Assembly (NCBI RefSeq): GCF_017068455.1
Contig: NZ_CP070608.1
Coordinates: 3,577,488 to 3,641,487 of the forward strand
Direction: 5' to 3'
Source: Fulvivirga lutea
Lineage (GTDB): Bacteria > Bacteroidota > Bacteroidia > Cytophagales > Cyclobacteriaceae
Length of the DNA: 64,000 nucleotides
Shown: in pieces, positions 37,557-47,074 of the stretch
How positions within the stretch are numbered: position 1 is the stretch's first letter
How the letters are laid out: each line of letters opens with the position of its first letter
Program-made: the position numbers and the translations under genes
The notes under the pieces: model-generated
Databases searched by the model: none
What the model was told of the DNA's origin: nothing
What the model saw: the letters and a program-made list of their open reading frames with translations, nothing else

Positions 37557-38495
37557 TTAGTTCCTCTCAGATTCTTTCTTTATGTGAGCTAAAACTCTGT
37601 CATGGATCGCATGAATAATCGAATTACTCCAAATATTCCAGTAAAATCCAGGGTAGATTTTTTGTACATACCAAGTTGTTCCTTCTAATTCTGTCTTTCC
37701 ATTAGGTAAGGGCGTAAGCTTAAACTGCCCTTTCTTTGCTACAAAATAATCTTGCAAGTGTGGGGCATCGATATCCCAAAAGCTCAATTCGGTCATAGGT
37801 TTGGGTTGTTCTTTTACATCAAACGCCAATAATTTTGGCTTTTCCCATATGGTTATAGGCTCCACAAAACTTCCTGTGTTGAAATTACAATAACGAATAG
37901 CACCCACACCATGGCCTTCAATTCTGGCATTTATTGGATAAGATATACCTGCCTTAAATAGAAATTCTCGAGGTGGTTCTAAATCAGGAAATTCAATAAC
38001 ATTTTTCCAAACTACTTCCGGACTTGCACTGATGATAATGCTAGTTACAACTGGAAGTACTTCTGGCTTCTTATTTCGTTCTAAAAATGCTGTACATGGT
38101 ATCAAAAGTCCAACTAGGACATAAATTATAGCAACATTTCGGTTGCTTTTATTCGTTAGATAATTGGCCAAAAAACTACCCAACCATGTCAGCAGTAAAG
38201 CAGGCGGTACGGCCATAGCAATACAAATAAGACCTTCAATGGCAAATAGTACTAGTCCTGCAGTGAAAATCAAAAGTGTAAGAAAACCAATCTTACGAGA
38301 CTTATTAGGAGTTAGCTTTTCCCACCTTCCTAATATAAGAGCACTACTTAAACCAATAAAAAAAGGAGTGATAATAAATAAGGCCATGCCATACTGACCA
38401 ATACCATAAATACCCCACAATGTAAGTGGCGCAGCTACTGCAATGGTGATAATTACAGCTAATAATTGACTCTTTTTAATATTAACTTTTATCAA
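37557..38495 (-). CDS. membrane protein with SRPBCC-like domain
   Basis: 312 aa. Four membrane segments (about 10-32, 36-52, 66-90 and 120-138) are followed by a SRPBCC (START/polyketide cyclase-like) domain from about 145: VVTSIIISASPEVVWKNVIEFPDL, VGAIRYCNFNTGSFVEPI, GKTELEGTTWYVQKIYPGFYW. The soluble domain would bind a hydrophobic ligand. The start overlaps the stop of the 511-aa gene by four bases (ATGA), so it belongs to the same operon as the CHAT gene cluster. Confidence 0.82.
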   Translation of the reverse strand: MIKVNIKKSQLLAVIITIAVAAPLTLWGIYGIGQYGMALFIITPFFIGLSSALILGRWEKLTPNKSRKIGFLTLLIFTAGLVLFAIEGLICIAMAVPPALLLTWLGSFLANYLTNKSNRNVAIIYVLVGLLIPCTAFLERNKKPEVLPVVTSIIISASPEVVWKNVIEFPDLEPPREFLFKAGISYPINARIEGHGVGAIRYCNFNTGSFVEPITIWEKPKLLAFDVKEQPKPMTELSFWDIDAPHLQDYFVAKKGQFKLTPLPNGKTELEGTTWYVQKIYPGFYWNIWSNSIIHAIHDRVLAHIKKESERN

Positions 38496-40027
38496 TTCTT
38501 CAACGAAATGGTTCTGGCAAGTACAAAATCTACATTTTGGATAATTATGCCATCAGGAATAGTAAAGTGAACCCAGATGTAATACTCTTCCCCGCAGACT
38601 TCTTTATACTTATAGTAAAAGTCGTTTCTAATCAATGATTGCGTTGGCAATGGCTTACCCCATGCTCTTTTAATGTCGTCACTGGATTTACCCACCCATT
38701 GTTTCATCCATTTCTTTTTGTCCTTTTCCATTTCGCTTTTATCGCACTCAACTCTGGCTATGGGTGTATATTCTACATTAAAATAATCAATAGCTTCTTT
38801 TGGTGCTTTAAAAGTTTGTGCGTCCTTGTTTAAGCCCTTTACTTTGAAGTCGTCTGATAAATAGTTGATAGTTATGTAGTCGGAGCTTATATGACATTCT
38901 TTACTTACTAAATAGCCCAATCTATTTCCGTACACGGTAAAGTCATTAATAGTAATCACATGCTGATCATTTAAAAACAAGTAAGCCTCATTAGCAATCT
39001 TATAAATTCTGATAATATTGCTTCCGTTGATATTTATGGCATCTGACTTGGTCCAGCCAATGGGGCTCGTAAACGTTTGGCCGTTCTTATGATTGAGCAA
39101 GTAAGAGCCGTTGGCTGAAATGGAAAACCGGTAGTATTTGTCGTTGGCATTATTCATGGCGAAATTGAATCCGTAGGCTTTATTCGATGCCCCACTTTCA
39201 TATTTGAATTCAGCCTCTATTACATAGCTGGCATGTGCAGGAATTGCAGTGGGAACATCAAAGACATGTGTTGATTCATTAAGTATCTCGATGTCAAATC
39301 GTCCGTTAACTACTTTCTTGGCGAATTTTTCATTTTGTTCCACAATCCAGAGGCCGGCATCATGATCAAAAGTTTCGTTCATAGCTATCCCCTGCATAAG
39401 CTTTTCTTCAACTTCGAGGAATTGAGGTAATGAGTTCAATTGTTTCAACTGTACATAATCAACCTTTAAACCTCCACTGCCATAATTGCTAAACCCTACA
39501 TTCCCACCGTAAATCGGCAGTTTCCTGAATTTCTTGAAGAGAACATCGTTGATGACAAAATACCAATGATCTTCATATTGAATGACTGATAGTTTATTTG
39601 CCCCCTCTTCATCAATATATGGCACTGTTGTCCAATCCTGAATTTCTAAATTGTTCTCCCCCTGATCCAACACGATGGTTGCAGAACTTTCATCATAACC
39701 GAAGTAGTATAATTTCTTATAATCCTCCCCGCCAAAAAGCAGATTAATTCTTTTATCACCTTTCGTTCTCGAGATTACGGCATCTAACTGCCAGTTTTTT
39801 AATTCATTAAGGCCTATTTGCTTATCTATTACATACCCTGATTGAGGATTTTTACTTTCCCATATCAAATGACCATCCTGTATTGCACCAAGGTAATTTT
39901 CGGCCTCTTTTATGTATTTCCATTCGTTGTAATTGTCATCAAAGTCTTCACGAAAAAAAATTTGCTGCGCATTACAAAATAAAGGCCACAAATATGAAAT
40001 GGTTAATAAAATCAGCCCTTTCCTCAT
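38492..40027 (-). CDS. secreted protein with two jelly-roll-like repeats and a C-terminal module shared with its neighbour
   Basis: 511 aa from the ATG at 40027, chosen because it gives a signal peptide (MRKGLILLTISYLWPLFCNAQQ) and lies one base after the upstream stop. Two related beta domains (about 20-200 and 215-400) resemble concanavalin-like jelly rolls: each starts with FDxxxxxW (FDDNYNEW, FDHDAGLW) and contains a strand pair with a Tyr/Phe-rich surface and a closing VDYVQL/SDYITI strand. The last ~85 residues (KKWMKQWVGKSSDDI, WGKPLP, YYKYKEVCGEEYYIWV) resemble the whole mature 112-aa protein encoded next to it. It may bind surface glycans or peptides; no catalytic residues seen. Confidence 0.82.
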   Translation of the reverse strand: MRKGLILLTISYLWPLFCNAQQIFFREDFDDNYNEWKYIKEAENYLGAIQDGHLIWESKNPQSGYVIDKQIGLNELKNWQLDAVISRTKGDKRINLLFGGEDYKKLYYFGYDESSATIVLDQGENNLEIQDWTTVPYIDEEGANKLSVIQYEDHWYFVINDVLFKKFRKLPIYGGNVGFSNYGSGGLKVDYVQLKQLNSLPQFLEVEEKLMQGIAMNETFDHDAGLWIVEQNEKFAKKVVNGRFDIEILNESTHVFDVPTAIPAHASYVIEAEFKYESGASNKAYGFNFAMNNANDKYYRFSISANGSYLLNHKNGQTFTSPIGWTKSDAININGSNIIRIYKIANEAYLFLNDQHVITINDFTVYGNRLGYLVSKECHISSDYITINYLSDDFKVKGLNKDAQTFKAPKEAIDYFNVEYTPIARVECDKSEMEKDKKKWMKQWVGKSSDDIKRAWGKPLPTQSLIRNDFYYKYKEVCGEEYYIWVHFTIPDGIIIQNVDFVLARTISLKN

Positions 40028-40028
40028 G

Positions 40029-40367
40029 CTATTTAGGAATATTGTTATAAGGTATGTATTGAATATTGGAGACCCAGGCATCCAATCCCTGACCACTATA
40101 TGAAACAGCTAAATAGTAATCCGTGCCACAAATATTTTTATAATTATAATGTTTTGTATTCGTGTATTTAGAAGAATAGGAAGATCCACCCCATTTCTTT
40201 TGAAGAACAATAAATTTTTGTCCTTCCCACTTCTTTCTCAATTTTTTAATATTTTTTTCATGCCCTTTATCATAGATTGTTTCTTCGCAATCCTTGGTTT
40301 GAGCCTGCGAGATATTAATTCCGCCAAATAGTAAAAGCACTGTAATTATCACCGCCAATTTTTTCAT
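40029..40367 (-). CDS. small secreted protein with CG-Y-Y module
   Basis: 112 aa from the ATG at 40367, where a signal peptide begins (MKKLAVIITVLLLFGGINISQAQ); a longer frame to 40430 would bury it. The mature part has KKLRKKWEGQKF, a KKWGGS motif, and YNYKNICGTDYYLAVSY. Each matches in order the tail of the downstream 511-aa protein (KKWMKQWVGK, RAWGKP, YYKYKEVCGEEYYIWV). Two Cys (one near the start, one in ICG) could form a disulfide, as could the matching pair in the neighbour. The start lies four bases after the CHAT stop codon. Function unknown. Confidence 0.8.
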   Translation of the reverse strand: MKKLAVIITVLLLFGGINISQAQTKDCEETIYDKGHEKNIKKLRKKWEGQKFIVLQKKWGGSSYSSKYTNTKHYNYKNICGTDYYLAVSYSGQGLDAWVSNIQYIPYNNIPK

Positions 40368-40371
40368 ATTC

Positions 40372-43300
40372 TTAAAGTCCATATTGTACATAGGGAGCCC
40401 AGAATTGGGGTGCTTTAAACACCTCTCCAAACTCTCCGTTAATAAATCTATTTTTCATAATGTTGATGGCCTCTTCATAGCTCTTACCCTCCTTTTCTGT
40501 GAGTGTATACAGACCAGTCATAAAATACATGGTACCCTGATCGCTTACCGGCCAAAGTGTGACCAATGCCCGATTTGCACCACCGATAAGCAGCGATTGC
40601 ATTAGGCCGGAAACACCTTCACCACCATAAATTTTGCCTAGAGCAGTTTCGCAAGCTGAAAGCACGACCAGATCAGCATTCATCTCCAATTGAGCAATCT
40701 CTGGTGCGGTTAAATAGCCATCCTGATTATTGCGCATAGTGGGGAAAATACACATGGCAACCCCTGATAACTGGGGAAATTGGGGAATTGCAAAACCGTG
40801 TGTGGCCAAATGAATTACACGATAGTCTTTAAGTTTACCTGAATTGGAGAGATTCTTAATAAAGGCCTCAGTCATCTGCTCACCAGTGTAGACTTCAGCA
40901 TTAGAGAATATGCCGCTTAGATTTTTCACTTCTTGTAGTGTACCTGGCAGGTAATTCATCTTGCTTTTGAAAATGGAGGCATACACCTGTCTCTGTGGAG
41001 CTCCCTTTTCAGCATTTTCTCTTGCTTCTATAGCCAATTCCAAGTATTTGGTTTCATCAGATAATTCAACCGGTGGTTCTTCCATTTTTTCATAGATGGC
41101 GCCACCCATGGCTAAAAATGGTTTTCTATTCGGGGAATACTGCCTGTTTCTAAGTAATTCTCGCACCTGTGCTGAGGGACTAAACTTAATCTCGAACCTT
41201 TGAGCTAAATACTTTCCATTTTCATCAATTAGAGCATCAAAAGGAAGGAAATTCAATACACCATCTGGAAATATGATTAATCTCTTTTTGGAACCGATTA
41301 CAGAAATTACTGGCTTGATTAGCCAATCGTAATACCCTCCTAAGTATTCCTGAAAAATTACTTTTTGAACATCATCTCCTGTAGGAATGCTCTGGTCAAC
41401 AACCCCTCGGATTAAATCCATGTGCTCGTCCATATCAGAAGGATTGAGTTGTGTTGAAAGTGTTTTAGAAGGATCATAGCGCACGGGCTTATAGCTACTT
41501 CCCGGAGGATCCTTTCTATGAAATCTATCCAGCCACTTCTTCTTTAGTGCCACCCAATAGGCCGTTTTATCGACAACTGTGGCTTTGGATGTCGAATTGG
41601 TGACAGCATGGATCACTACTTCTCCAGCTTTTGTGTTGGTGTAGAATATAGCGGCTTCATCTGGTGCTAAACTTGATTGAAACTGTGCGTATGAGACATT
41701 TTTAGGCACAATCTTCTGATCATAACGACCAATACTTTCAGCTAAAACACGCGCAGTCATTAAGTTTTGGGTTTCGAAAAGTTTATCGGGCCTATTTAAT
41801 TCTGCATAGCAAATAGCCATAAACTGGTAAGCAGAAATCACTCTTTGTAAAAACAACACATTGCCCTCTTCATTATCACCTTCAGCTGTTGAGCGCATAT
41901 ATTCCAAAGTGCTTATGGCCTCCTCAAATAGGCTAGCTGCTTTAGCATAGTTCTTATCTCCAAGGTAAAAAGCTGCAGTATTATTTAGTGTTACTTCCAG
42001 TTGCTGGTAATTTTTCTTACCCCGGTAATAGGCTATTATCTCATTATACAACGAATATGCCTCCGACTTTCTATTCATGAAGTAGTAGTTGGTAGCCATG
42101 TTCGACTTCACTTCAATTTCAGTGTCTTTGAACCCTACCTCTTCCGCGTATTTGAGTGCTTCTTTAAACTTGCTATCCGCCTTTTGCTTGTCACTATCCA
42201 TGTAGCTCATACCCTGATAGTTAAGCCCGTTAATATCATATTGATATTCAAATCGGAGCGATGGATTATCATATAATTTCTTTCCCCACGTCTGTAGCTG
42301 GCTAACCTTATCCTGTTGTAGCAAGGTCTGACAGTATAGATTCATCATTTCGCCCACATCGTCACCGAAAACCATACTAGGTAACTTCTCTGCATAAGGC
42401 ATTGATTTCATGAGGACGTTTTCAGCAGTAGCAAAATCATTGTAGCCTTTTAGGTAAATGGCATACCACCAACCCGCATTAAACTTTAATCGGGCATTTT
42501 CAAGATCGTATTTAAAGGCTGTTTTAAAGTTGTTTTCAAAGACAGCTCTGTAGTCGACTTCAGGGTGGTTTTCATTTGAATAAATGAGTAAACTGGCGGC
42601 ATTCCATGTCACGATTGTTTCTAAGTACTTAAATTCTTGCGGAGCTTTGGTTGAAATGATTTCCTGTGCTTGTCGATATTTTTTCAGAACCGTTTTATAA
42701 TCACCTTTACCGTAAGCATCCATACTCGAATTAAGAACTGCCATGGCCTCATCATAGACTTTACTTCTTGAGTCATACGCTGTTTTTAATGCTGTTTTAT
42801 ACTTATTTCCGTTTTCTTGAGTCAGAATTTTATAATCCAGCAAATCTTTAATGTCTAACAAGAGATAGTCGTAGGAACTGGCCTGTACATCAGTGAATGC
42901 AATGAAGCGTATCAATTTATTCATTGATTCAAAATCACCTTTAGCGGCCGCTATATAAGATTTGATCGCTGCCACTGATAAATCTCCGGGGTTAGATAAA
43001 TCAGCATACTGAACATATTTATTCGCATCATCCCACTTATTCAAAAACATGTTACACCATGCCAATTGCGTATACACATTGGTGATTTTGGTGAAATCCT
43101 TGGCTAATTTTTCATATAGAAATTCCGCTTCTTTAAACTTCTTGGTTTGTACCAATTCCTCATAAATCAAGGTAAAATTGGTATTGAAATCGTCACTAGC
43201 CAGATACTTCTTCTTTAATGCAACAGTGTCCATAGCACCTTCTTTTACAGCCACCACTGCAGGTTCCTTTACCACAGGTTGAGTAACAACTTCTGGTTTT

Positions 43301-43755
43301 TTAATCAGGTTTTTGTCGATAATAGTCAGCTTACCATCAAATATTTTATAGCGATTGCTGCCAACATCAATAAGAAGGCGATTATACGTGAGATTAGTAG
43401 CTTGTGCCGGCCAATCAGATTTGGTGAAGGTCTTGGTGACCAAATTAATTTCTCCAACTTTATCCAGATCATCACCCAGTTCAAAATAGACTTTATCACC
43501 TGATTGTCGGGCAGCTTTGAGTGAAAAGAAATCACTTATAGGAATAGGGTTTGCCTGCTGAGTTTTCAAATCGACAAGATAAATAACCTTGAAATCACCA
43601 TTAACCAGTAATAGTTTTTCATTTTCATCTAATGCCAATTCTTTAGGGGAACCATCAAAATTTAATAGTATTGGTGCTTGTTGTGCGTGCACAAAATCTC
43701 CACACAACAAACACCCTGAAGTAAGCAATAGATATAGAATAGACCTCAAAACCAA
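40372..43755 (-). CDS. secreted TPR-CHAT protein (putative caspase-like protease)
   Basis: 1127 aa. A signal peptide (about 1-25, ending HAQQ) is followed by a beta-rich segment (about 26-140; ELALDENEKLLLVNG, KVIYLVDLKTQ) like part of a propeller, then a long array of TPR-type helices (about 190-660). A C-terminal CHAT domain (about 790-1127) carries the catalytic dyad His986 (HLATHG) and Cys1035 (SACETA), plus LWPVSDQGT. CHAT proteases are cysteine peptidases of clan CD, often activated by partners bound to their TPRs. The signal peptide points to action in the envelope or outside. It heads a tight operon with the 112-aa, 511-aa and SRPBCC genes. Confidence 0.93.
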   Translation of the reverse strand: MVLRSILYLLLTSGCLLCGDFVHAQQAPILLNFDGSPKELALDENEKLLLVNGDFKVIYLVDLKTQQANPIPISDFFSLKAARQSGDKVYFELGDDLDKVGEINLVTKTFTKSDWPAQATNLTYNRLLIDVGSNRYKIFDGKLTIIDKNLIKKPEVVTQPVVKEPAVVAVKEGAMDTVALKKKYLASDDFNTNFTLIYEELVQTKKFKEAEFLYEKLAKDFTKITNVYTQLAWCNMFLNKWDDANKYVQYADLSNPGDLSVAAIKSYIAAAKGDFESMNKLIRFIAFTDVQASSYDYLLLDIKDLLDYKILTQENGNKYKTALKTAYDSRSKVYDEAMAVLNSSMDAYGKGDYKTVLKKYRQAQEIISTKAPQEFKYLETIVTWNAASLLIYSNENHPEVDYRAVFENNFKTAFKYDLENARLKFNAGWWYAIYLKGYNDFATAENVLMKSMPYAEKLPSMVFGDDVGEMMNLYCQTLLQQDKVSQLQTWGKKLYDNPSLRFEYQYDINGLNYQGMSYMDSDKQKADSKFKEALKYAEEVGFKDTEIEVKSNMATNYYFMNRKSEAYSLYNEIIAYYRGKKNYQQLEVTLNNTAAFYLGDKNYAKAASLFEEAISTLEYMRSTAEGDNEEGNVLFLQRVISAYQFMAICYAELNRPDKLFETQNLMTARVLAESIGRYDQKIVPKNVSYAQFQSSLAPDEAAIFYTNTKAGEVVIHAVTNSTSKATVVDKTAYWVALKKKWLDRFHRKDPPGSSYKPVRYDPSKTLSTQLNPSDMDEHMDLIRGVVDQSIPTGDDVQKVIFQEYLGGYYDWLIKPVISVIGSKKRLIIFPDGVLNFLPFDALIDENGKYLAQRFEIKFSPSAQVRELLRNRQYSPNRKPFLAMGGAIYEKMEEPPVELSDETKYLELAIEARENAEKGAPQRQVYASIFKSKMNYLPGTLQEVKNLSGIFSNAEVYTGEQMTEAFIKNLSNSGKLKDYRVIHLATHGFAIPQFPQLSGVAMCIFPTMRNNQDGYLTAPEIAQLEMNADLVVLSACETALGKIYGGEGVSGLMQSLLIGGANRALVTLWPVSDQGTMYFMTGLYTLTEKEGKSYEEAINIMKNRFINGEFGEVFKAPQFWAPYVQYGL

Positions 43756-43802
43756 CGATTTAATCTAAAAAAGTAATAAACAAAGCCTTATAAATCAATA
43801 AA

Positions 43803-44852
43803 TTATTTCACTTTTTCTCCCTGCATACCTTCGTTTAACTTGTTCACGGAAAGAGCAAGAAACTCTTTAGCTACCTCACTTACTTTACTTTTATAAACTT
43901 CAGCATCACATTCAATTACGTTGGTCAATTCCACAGTTTTATCTTCTACGGTGAAGAATGGTGCATAACTTGGTACTGTAGTTCTGCTTTTTGTAGCTAC
44001 TACTTTAAAATCACTGGCGGGAAAAACTCCATTTATCTGAATAGCTTTAGATAACATCATTTCAACCATGGTATTAGGGGAGGCTACACCGGGCTTTCCT
44101 AATTTACCGGAAATGTAACTGGCCTTTCCTTGCTCCAACCTTAAATAGGCACCTCCTTTGATTTTGGCAGTTCCTAATTTCGATTTAGGATCCAGATAAA
44201 TGCTTGGAACATTCAGAGCTACTTCAACAACTATTGCATCCTCTAATTCAGATGATAGTTTTGGAATCGGTCCATAAGCAGAGGTAGCAAATTCCGATAC
44301 AGTCGAACCATTAATATTCGTAACCCCAGACATAAAGCCCCCCGTTTTTTCTTTTCCTTTTTTGGTGATCTTTTTTACGTAATAAGAGAATCCTTCAGGT
44401 ACTACCATTAAGCTACCTTCCAATTGTTCCTGATTCATATGTGGCCCATCAATTCTTTCCCATTCTTCAAAAAACTCTGTTTCTACATCTTTGGCAGTGA
44501 GTACTTGCAAACCCAATTTTTCAAGGTTGGCGATGTAGTCGTTGTAAACATCATTAGTGAGTTGCTGTAAATCTTCCGGATCTAACCCTTCTACACCTAC
44601 TGCCATACGCGCTGTAGCATCACCTGTATAGGATCCACCCCCAAATTGTCTCCCTCCGTAAACTTTCTCCTCAGCTTCAGCAATAAGTTGATAATAGATT
44701 TTGAATGTTTTTATAAACACTTTCTTAGGTGCTTCAGCCATTTTCTGCGATTTGATGGCTGAAATAGAATAGCTTTTGTCATCGATGGATTGGGCCTGTA
44801 AACTGATGGCAAAACACACTAACAGCACAGTAGGTAACAATATGTTTTTCAT
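43803..44852 (-). CDS. secreted protein of unknown function, CHAT locus
   Basis: 349 aa from the ATG at 44852, which starts a clear signal peptide (MKNILLPTVLLVCFAISLQAQ). A frame extended to 44891 adds 13 residues that do not fit a secretion signal. Mature features: KKVFIKTFKIYYQLIAEAEEKVYGG, a Gly-rich stretch (GGRQFGGGSYTGDATAR), a DVYNDYIANLEKLG helix, and a C-terminal helix (VSEVAKEFLALSVNKLNEG). The alternation of strands with VFIKTFKIYY recalls proteins of the CsgG/TolB-N sort, but I cannot assign it. It lies 47 bases upstream of the CHAT gene on the same strand, and divergent from the TPR kinase. Confidence 0.82.
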   Translation of the reverse strand: MKNILLPTVLLVCFAISLQAQSIDDKSYSISAIKSQKMAEAPKKVFIKTFKIYYQLIAEAEEKVYGGRQFGGGSYTGDATARMAVGVEGLDPEDLQQLTNDVYNDYIANLEKLGLQVLTAKDVETEFFEEWERIDGPHMNQEQLEGSLMVVPEGFSYYVKKITKKGKEKTGGFMSGVTNINGSTVSEFATSAYGPIPKLSSELEDAIVVEVALNVPSIYLDPKSKLGTAKIKGGAYLRLEQGKASYISGKLGKPGVASPNTMVEMMLSKAIQINGVFPASDFKVVATKSRTTVPSYAPFFTVEDKTVELTNVIECDAEVYKSKVSEVAKEFLALSVNKLNEGMQGEKVK

Positions 44853-44919
44853 AGCTTTTTTTATTGTAAGATTGTTAAATGCCGCCTTCATCTCAATCCC
44901 TAAAGCTTGGTAAATTTTA

Positions 44920-44937
44920 CTACCTACTACTAGGTAG
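44920..44937. promoter_or_regulatory. candidate operator, TACC-N8-GGTA palindrome (site 1)
   Basis: CTACCTA-CTAC-TAGGTAG is a perfect 7-bp inverted repeat in the gap between the divergent 349-aa and kinase genes. It shares TACC-N4-ACTAGGTA with the site at 46945-46966. The symmetry and TACC half-sites suit a NarL/LuxR-type regulator such as the one encoded at 47075. Confidence 0.55.
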
Positions 44938-44977
44938 ATAATTCCTTTTTTAGTTTCTTATGGGTTTATTTATCATC

Positions 44978-46960
44978 ATGAAGCGATTATTTCTCTGCCT
45001 TTTAGCCCTTCTCATTCATAAGGCCACATTTTGCCAACAAAAAGAGGTTGACAGTTTAAAAACTGTTTTAACCTCGCAGGAGCCGATAGATAAGGTTAAG
45101 TCTTTGAATGAGCTGGCGTGGTACTATCGAAATTATGATATGGATAGTGCCTTCATATTTGCTAACCAAGCACTGGCAATAGCTCGCGAGCAGAAATCGA
45201 AGGCTGCAATTTCTCAATCCTTAAATAGCCTTGCTAATAATTACGAGGCTGTAGGTAAACTAGATAGTGCATTACTATTGTTCAGAGATGTGCTGAATAT
45301 TAAACTCGAACTTAACGATACACTGGGCCTTGCCGGTGCTCACAATAACCTAGGCTTGGTCTACGACCAGCAATCAAAATATCCTGAATCTCTCGAAAAT
45401 TATTTTGAAGCGCTACGCATTTATGAATTACATCGCGATCAGAAATTCAATGTAGCCATGGTATTAGGCAACATCGGGATTGTTTATAAAAAACAAAAAG
45501 AATTCGAAAAATCATTTGAATACTATGAACGTGCGCTCAAAATTTATGAGGATCTGGGTTCGGAGTTTAGCCAAATAGTTACTAAAGGAAACATCGGCAG
45601 TCTGCTAATTCAACTCAAACAGTTTGAGGAATCCATTATGTATTGCACATCAACTTTGGAGGGTTACAAGCGCCTCGGTTATGATAGATATATTCCTTAT
45701 GTGCAATCAAACATTGGCATTGCTTATGATAGCCTTAGCAACTTTGAGATGGCAGAAAAATTCTACATCAGTGCAATGGACGGACATCAGGCTTATAATA
45801 ATGAATATGAGATAACAAACGTCAGTTTGCTACTCGCCCAACATTACACCAATAAAGGCCAAACTACTGAGGCATTGCAGCTGGCAACACAGGCATTTGA
45901 AAAGTCTCAACAGATCAATGCTATCGATTTTCAAACAAAGGCATTGTTTATTCTTTCAAAAAACTACTTCAAAAAAGGTGACTATAAATTGGGTTCATGG
46001 GCTATGGAAACCTACGATACCCTTAAAGATTTCGTTTATCAAAAGGAAAAATCCAAACAGGTTGTTGAAATTGAAGTAAAATATGAAACCGAAAAGAAGG
46101 AACAGCAAATTGCCCTACAACAAGCACAACTCGAAACCAAAGACCTGCAGATTCAGAGAAACTGGTTATTCATCACCATACTTGTTGTTTCTCTAGTCGC
46201 TATTCTGATACTGATTGCTTTATTACGAAAAAGGGAACAGATTAAAAGAGAAGTGATCATACAAGAGCAAAAAATAAGATTACGAGAAGCCCAGATGAAT
46301 GCTGTTGTGGAATCTCAAGAGAATGAGCGCAAACGCTTTGCTGCTGATTTGCATGATGGTATGGGACAGTTAATAGCTGCTTTACAAGTAAATATTCAAT
46401 CGATTAAATCAACCTCTGAGCCAGAAAAACAAGATCAGCTTTATGAAAATTCTAAAAGTTTGTTGAAGGACATACATACAGAAATAAGAAATATTGCCTT
46501 TAACCTTATGCCACAGGCTTTGGTGAAAGAAGGCCTTATTAGTGGTTTAAGCGAATTGGCAATCAAAATAAACAAGGCAGGAAGTATAAAGGTGAAAGTT
46601 AACCATCTTGATGTACCCGATCTCAATGATGTAGCTCAAATTTCCATTTACAGGTTGATACAGGAATTTTTAGGCAACTGTTTAAAACACAGCGATGCCA
46701 CATATTTTCAAATTGATATTACGGGACATGAGGAAGAATTAGTCGTTTCTCTTGAGGATGATGGAATGGGCTTCGATAAAAATTCACTTGTAAACAGTAT
46801 AGGTAACGGTTGGCGAAATATTAATACTCGATTAAGCCTGATTGGCGGCAGTTTAGAATTAAATACTCATGAAGGTAAAAAGGGGAATTCCGTATTGATT
46901 ATCATACCTATAAACAAAGTCAGAAAAACACTTACACAAACTCCAAATACCGTCAACTAG
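44978..46960 (+). CDS. TPR sensor histidine kinase, HisKA_3 (NarX/DesK-like)
   Basis: 660 aa from the ATG at 44978, where a signal peptide begins (MKRLFLCLLALLIHKATFCQ). Six or so TPRs fill about residues 35-355 (LGLAGAHNNLGLVYDQQSKY; ALKIYEDLGSEFSQ). A coiled coil (KKEQQIALQQAQLETKDLQI) and a membrane segment (about 405-425) lead to the HisKA_3 dimerisation domain with His459 in ADLHDGMGQ and a HATPase_c domain (LEDDGMGFD). The TPRs lie outside the cytoplasm, so ligand or protein binding there is sensed. Its partner is the LuxR-type regulator at 47075. It is divergent from the CHAT gene cluster. Confidence 0.93.
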   Translation: MKRLFLCLLALLIHKATFCQQKEVDSLKTVLTSQEPIDKVKSLNELAWYYRNYDMDSAFIFANQALAIAREQKSKAAISQSLNSLANNYEAVGKLDSALLLFRDVLNIKLELNDTLGLAGAHNNLGLVYDQQSKYPESLENYFEALRIYELHRDQKFNVAMVLGNIGIVYKKQKEFEKSFEYYERALKIYEDLGSEFSQIVTKGNIGSLLIQLKQFEESIMYCTSTLEGYKRLGYDRYIPYVQSNIGIAYDSLSNFEMAEKFYISAMDGHQAYNNEYEITNVSLLLAQHYTNKGQTTEALQLATQAFEKSQQINAIDFQTKALFILSKNYFKKGDYKLGSWAMETYDTLKDFVYQKEKSKQVVEIEVKYETEKKEQQIALQQAQLETKDLQIQRNWLFITILVVSLVAILILIALLRKREQIKREVIIQEQKIRLREAQMNAVVESQENERKRFAADLHDGMGQLIAALQVNIQSIKSTSEPEKQDQLYENSKSLLKDIHTEIRNIAFNLMPQALVKEGLISGLSELAIKINKAGSIKVKVNHLDVPDLNDVAQISIYRLIQEFLGNCLKHSDATYFQIDITGHEEELVVSLEDDGMGFDKNSLVNSIGNGWRNINTRLSLIGGSLELNTHEGKKGNSVLIIIPINKVRKTLTQTPNTVN

Positions 46961-46966
46961 GTATTT
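46945..46966. promoter_or_regulatory. candidate operator, TACC-N8-GGTA palindrome (site 2)
   Basis: AAATACC (46945-46951), an 8-base spacer GTCAACTA and GGTATTT (46960-46966) form a perfect 7-bp inverted repeat across the kinase stop codon, about 110 bases before the regulator gene. It matches site 1 in TACC-N4-ACTAGGTA, spacing included. Confidence 0.5.
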
Positions 46967-47074
46967 CGATTTACCAATTGGCACTTATGTTTTGATTAAA
47001 TCGAATACAATAGTTTTATAAAAACTTACATTGTGAAACTATTTAAGAATCGATATCTTCAATACTTAAAGCTC

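Noticed and set aside
47033-47074. GTG start of the LuxR-type regulator
   Set aside because: It adds 14 residues before the first receiver strand; the ATG at 47075 gives a canonical N-terminus.
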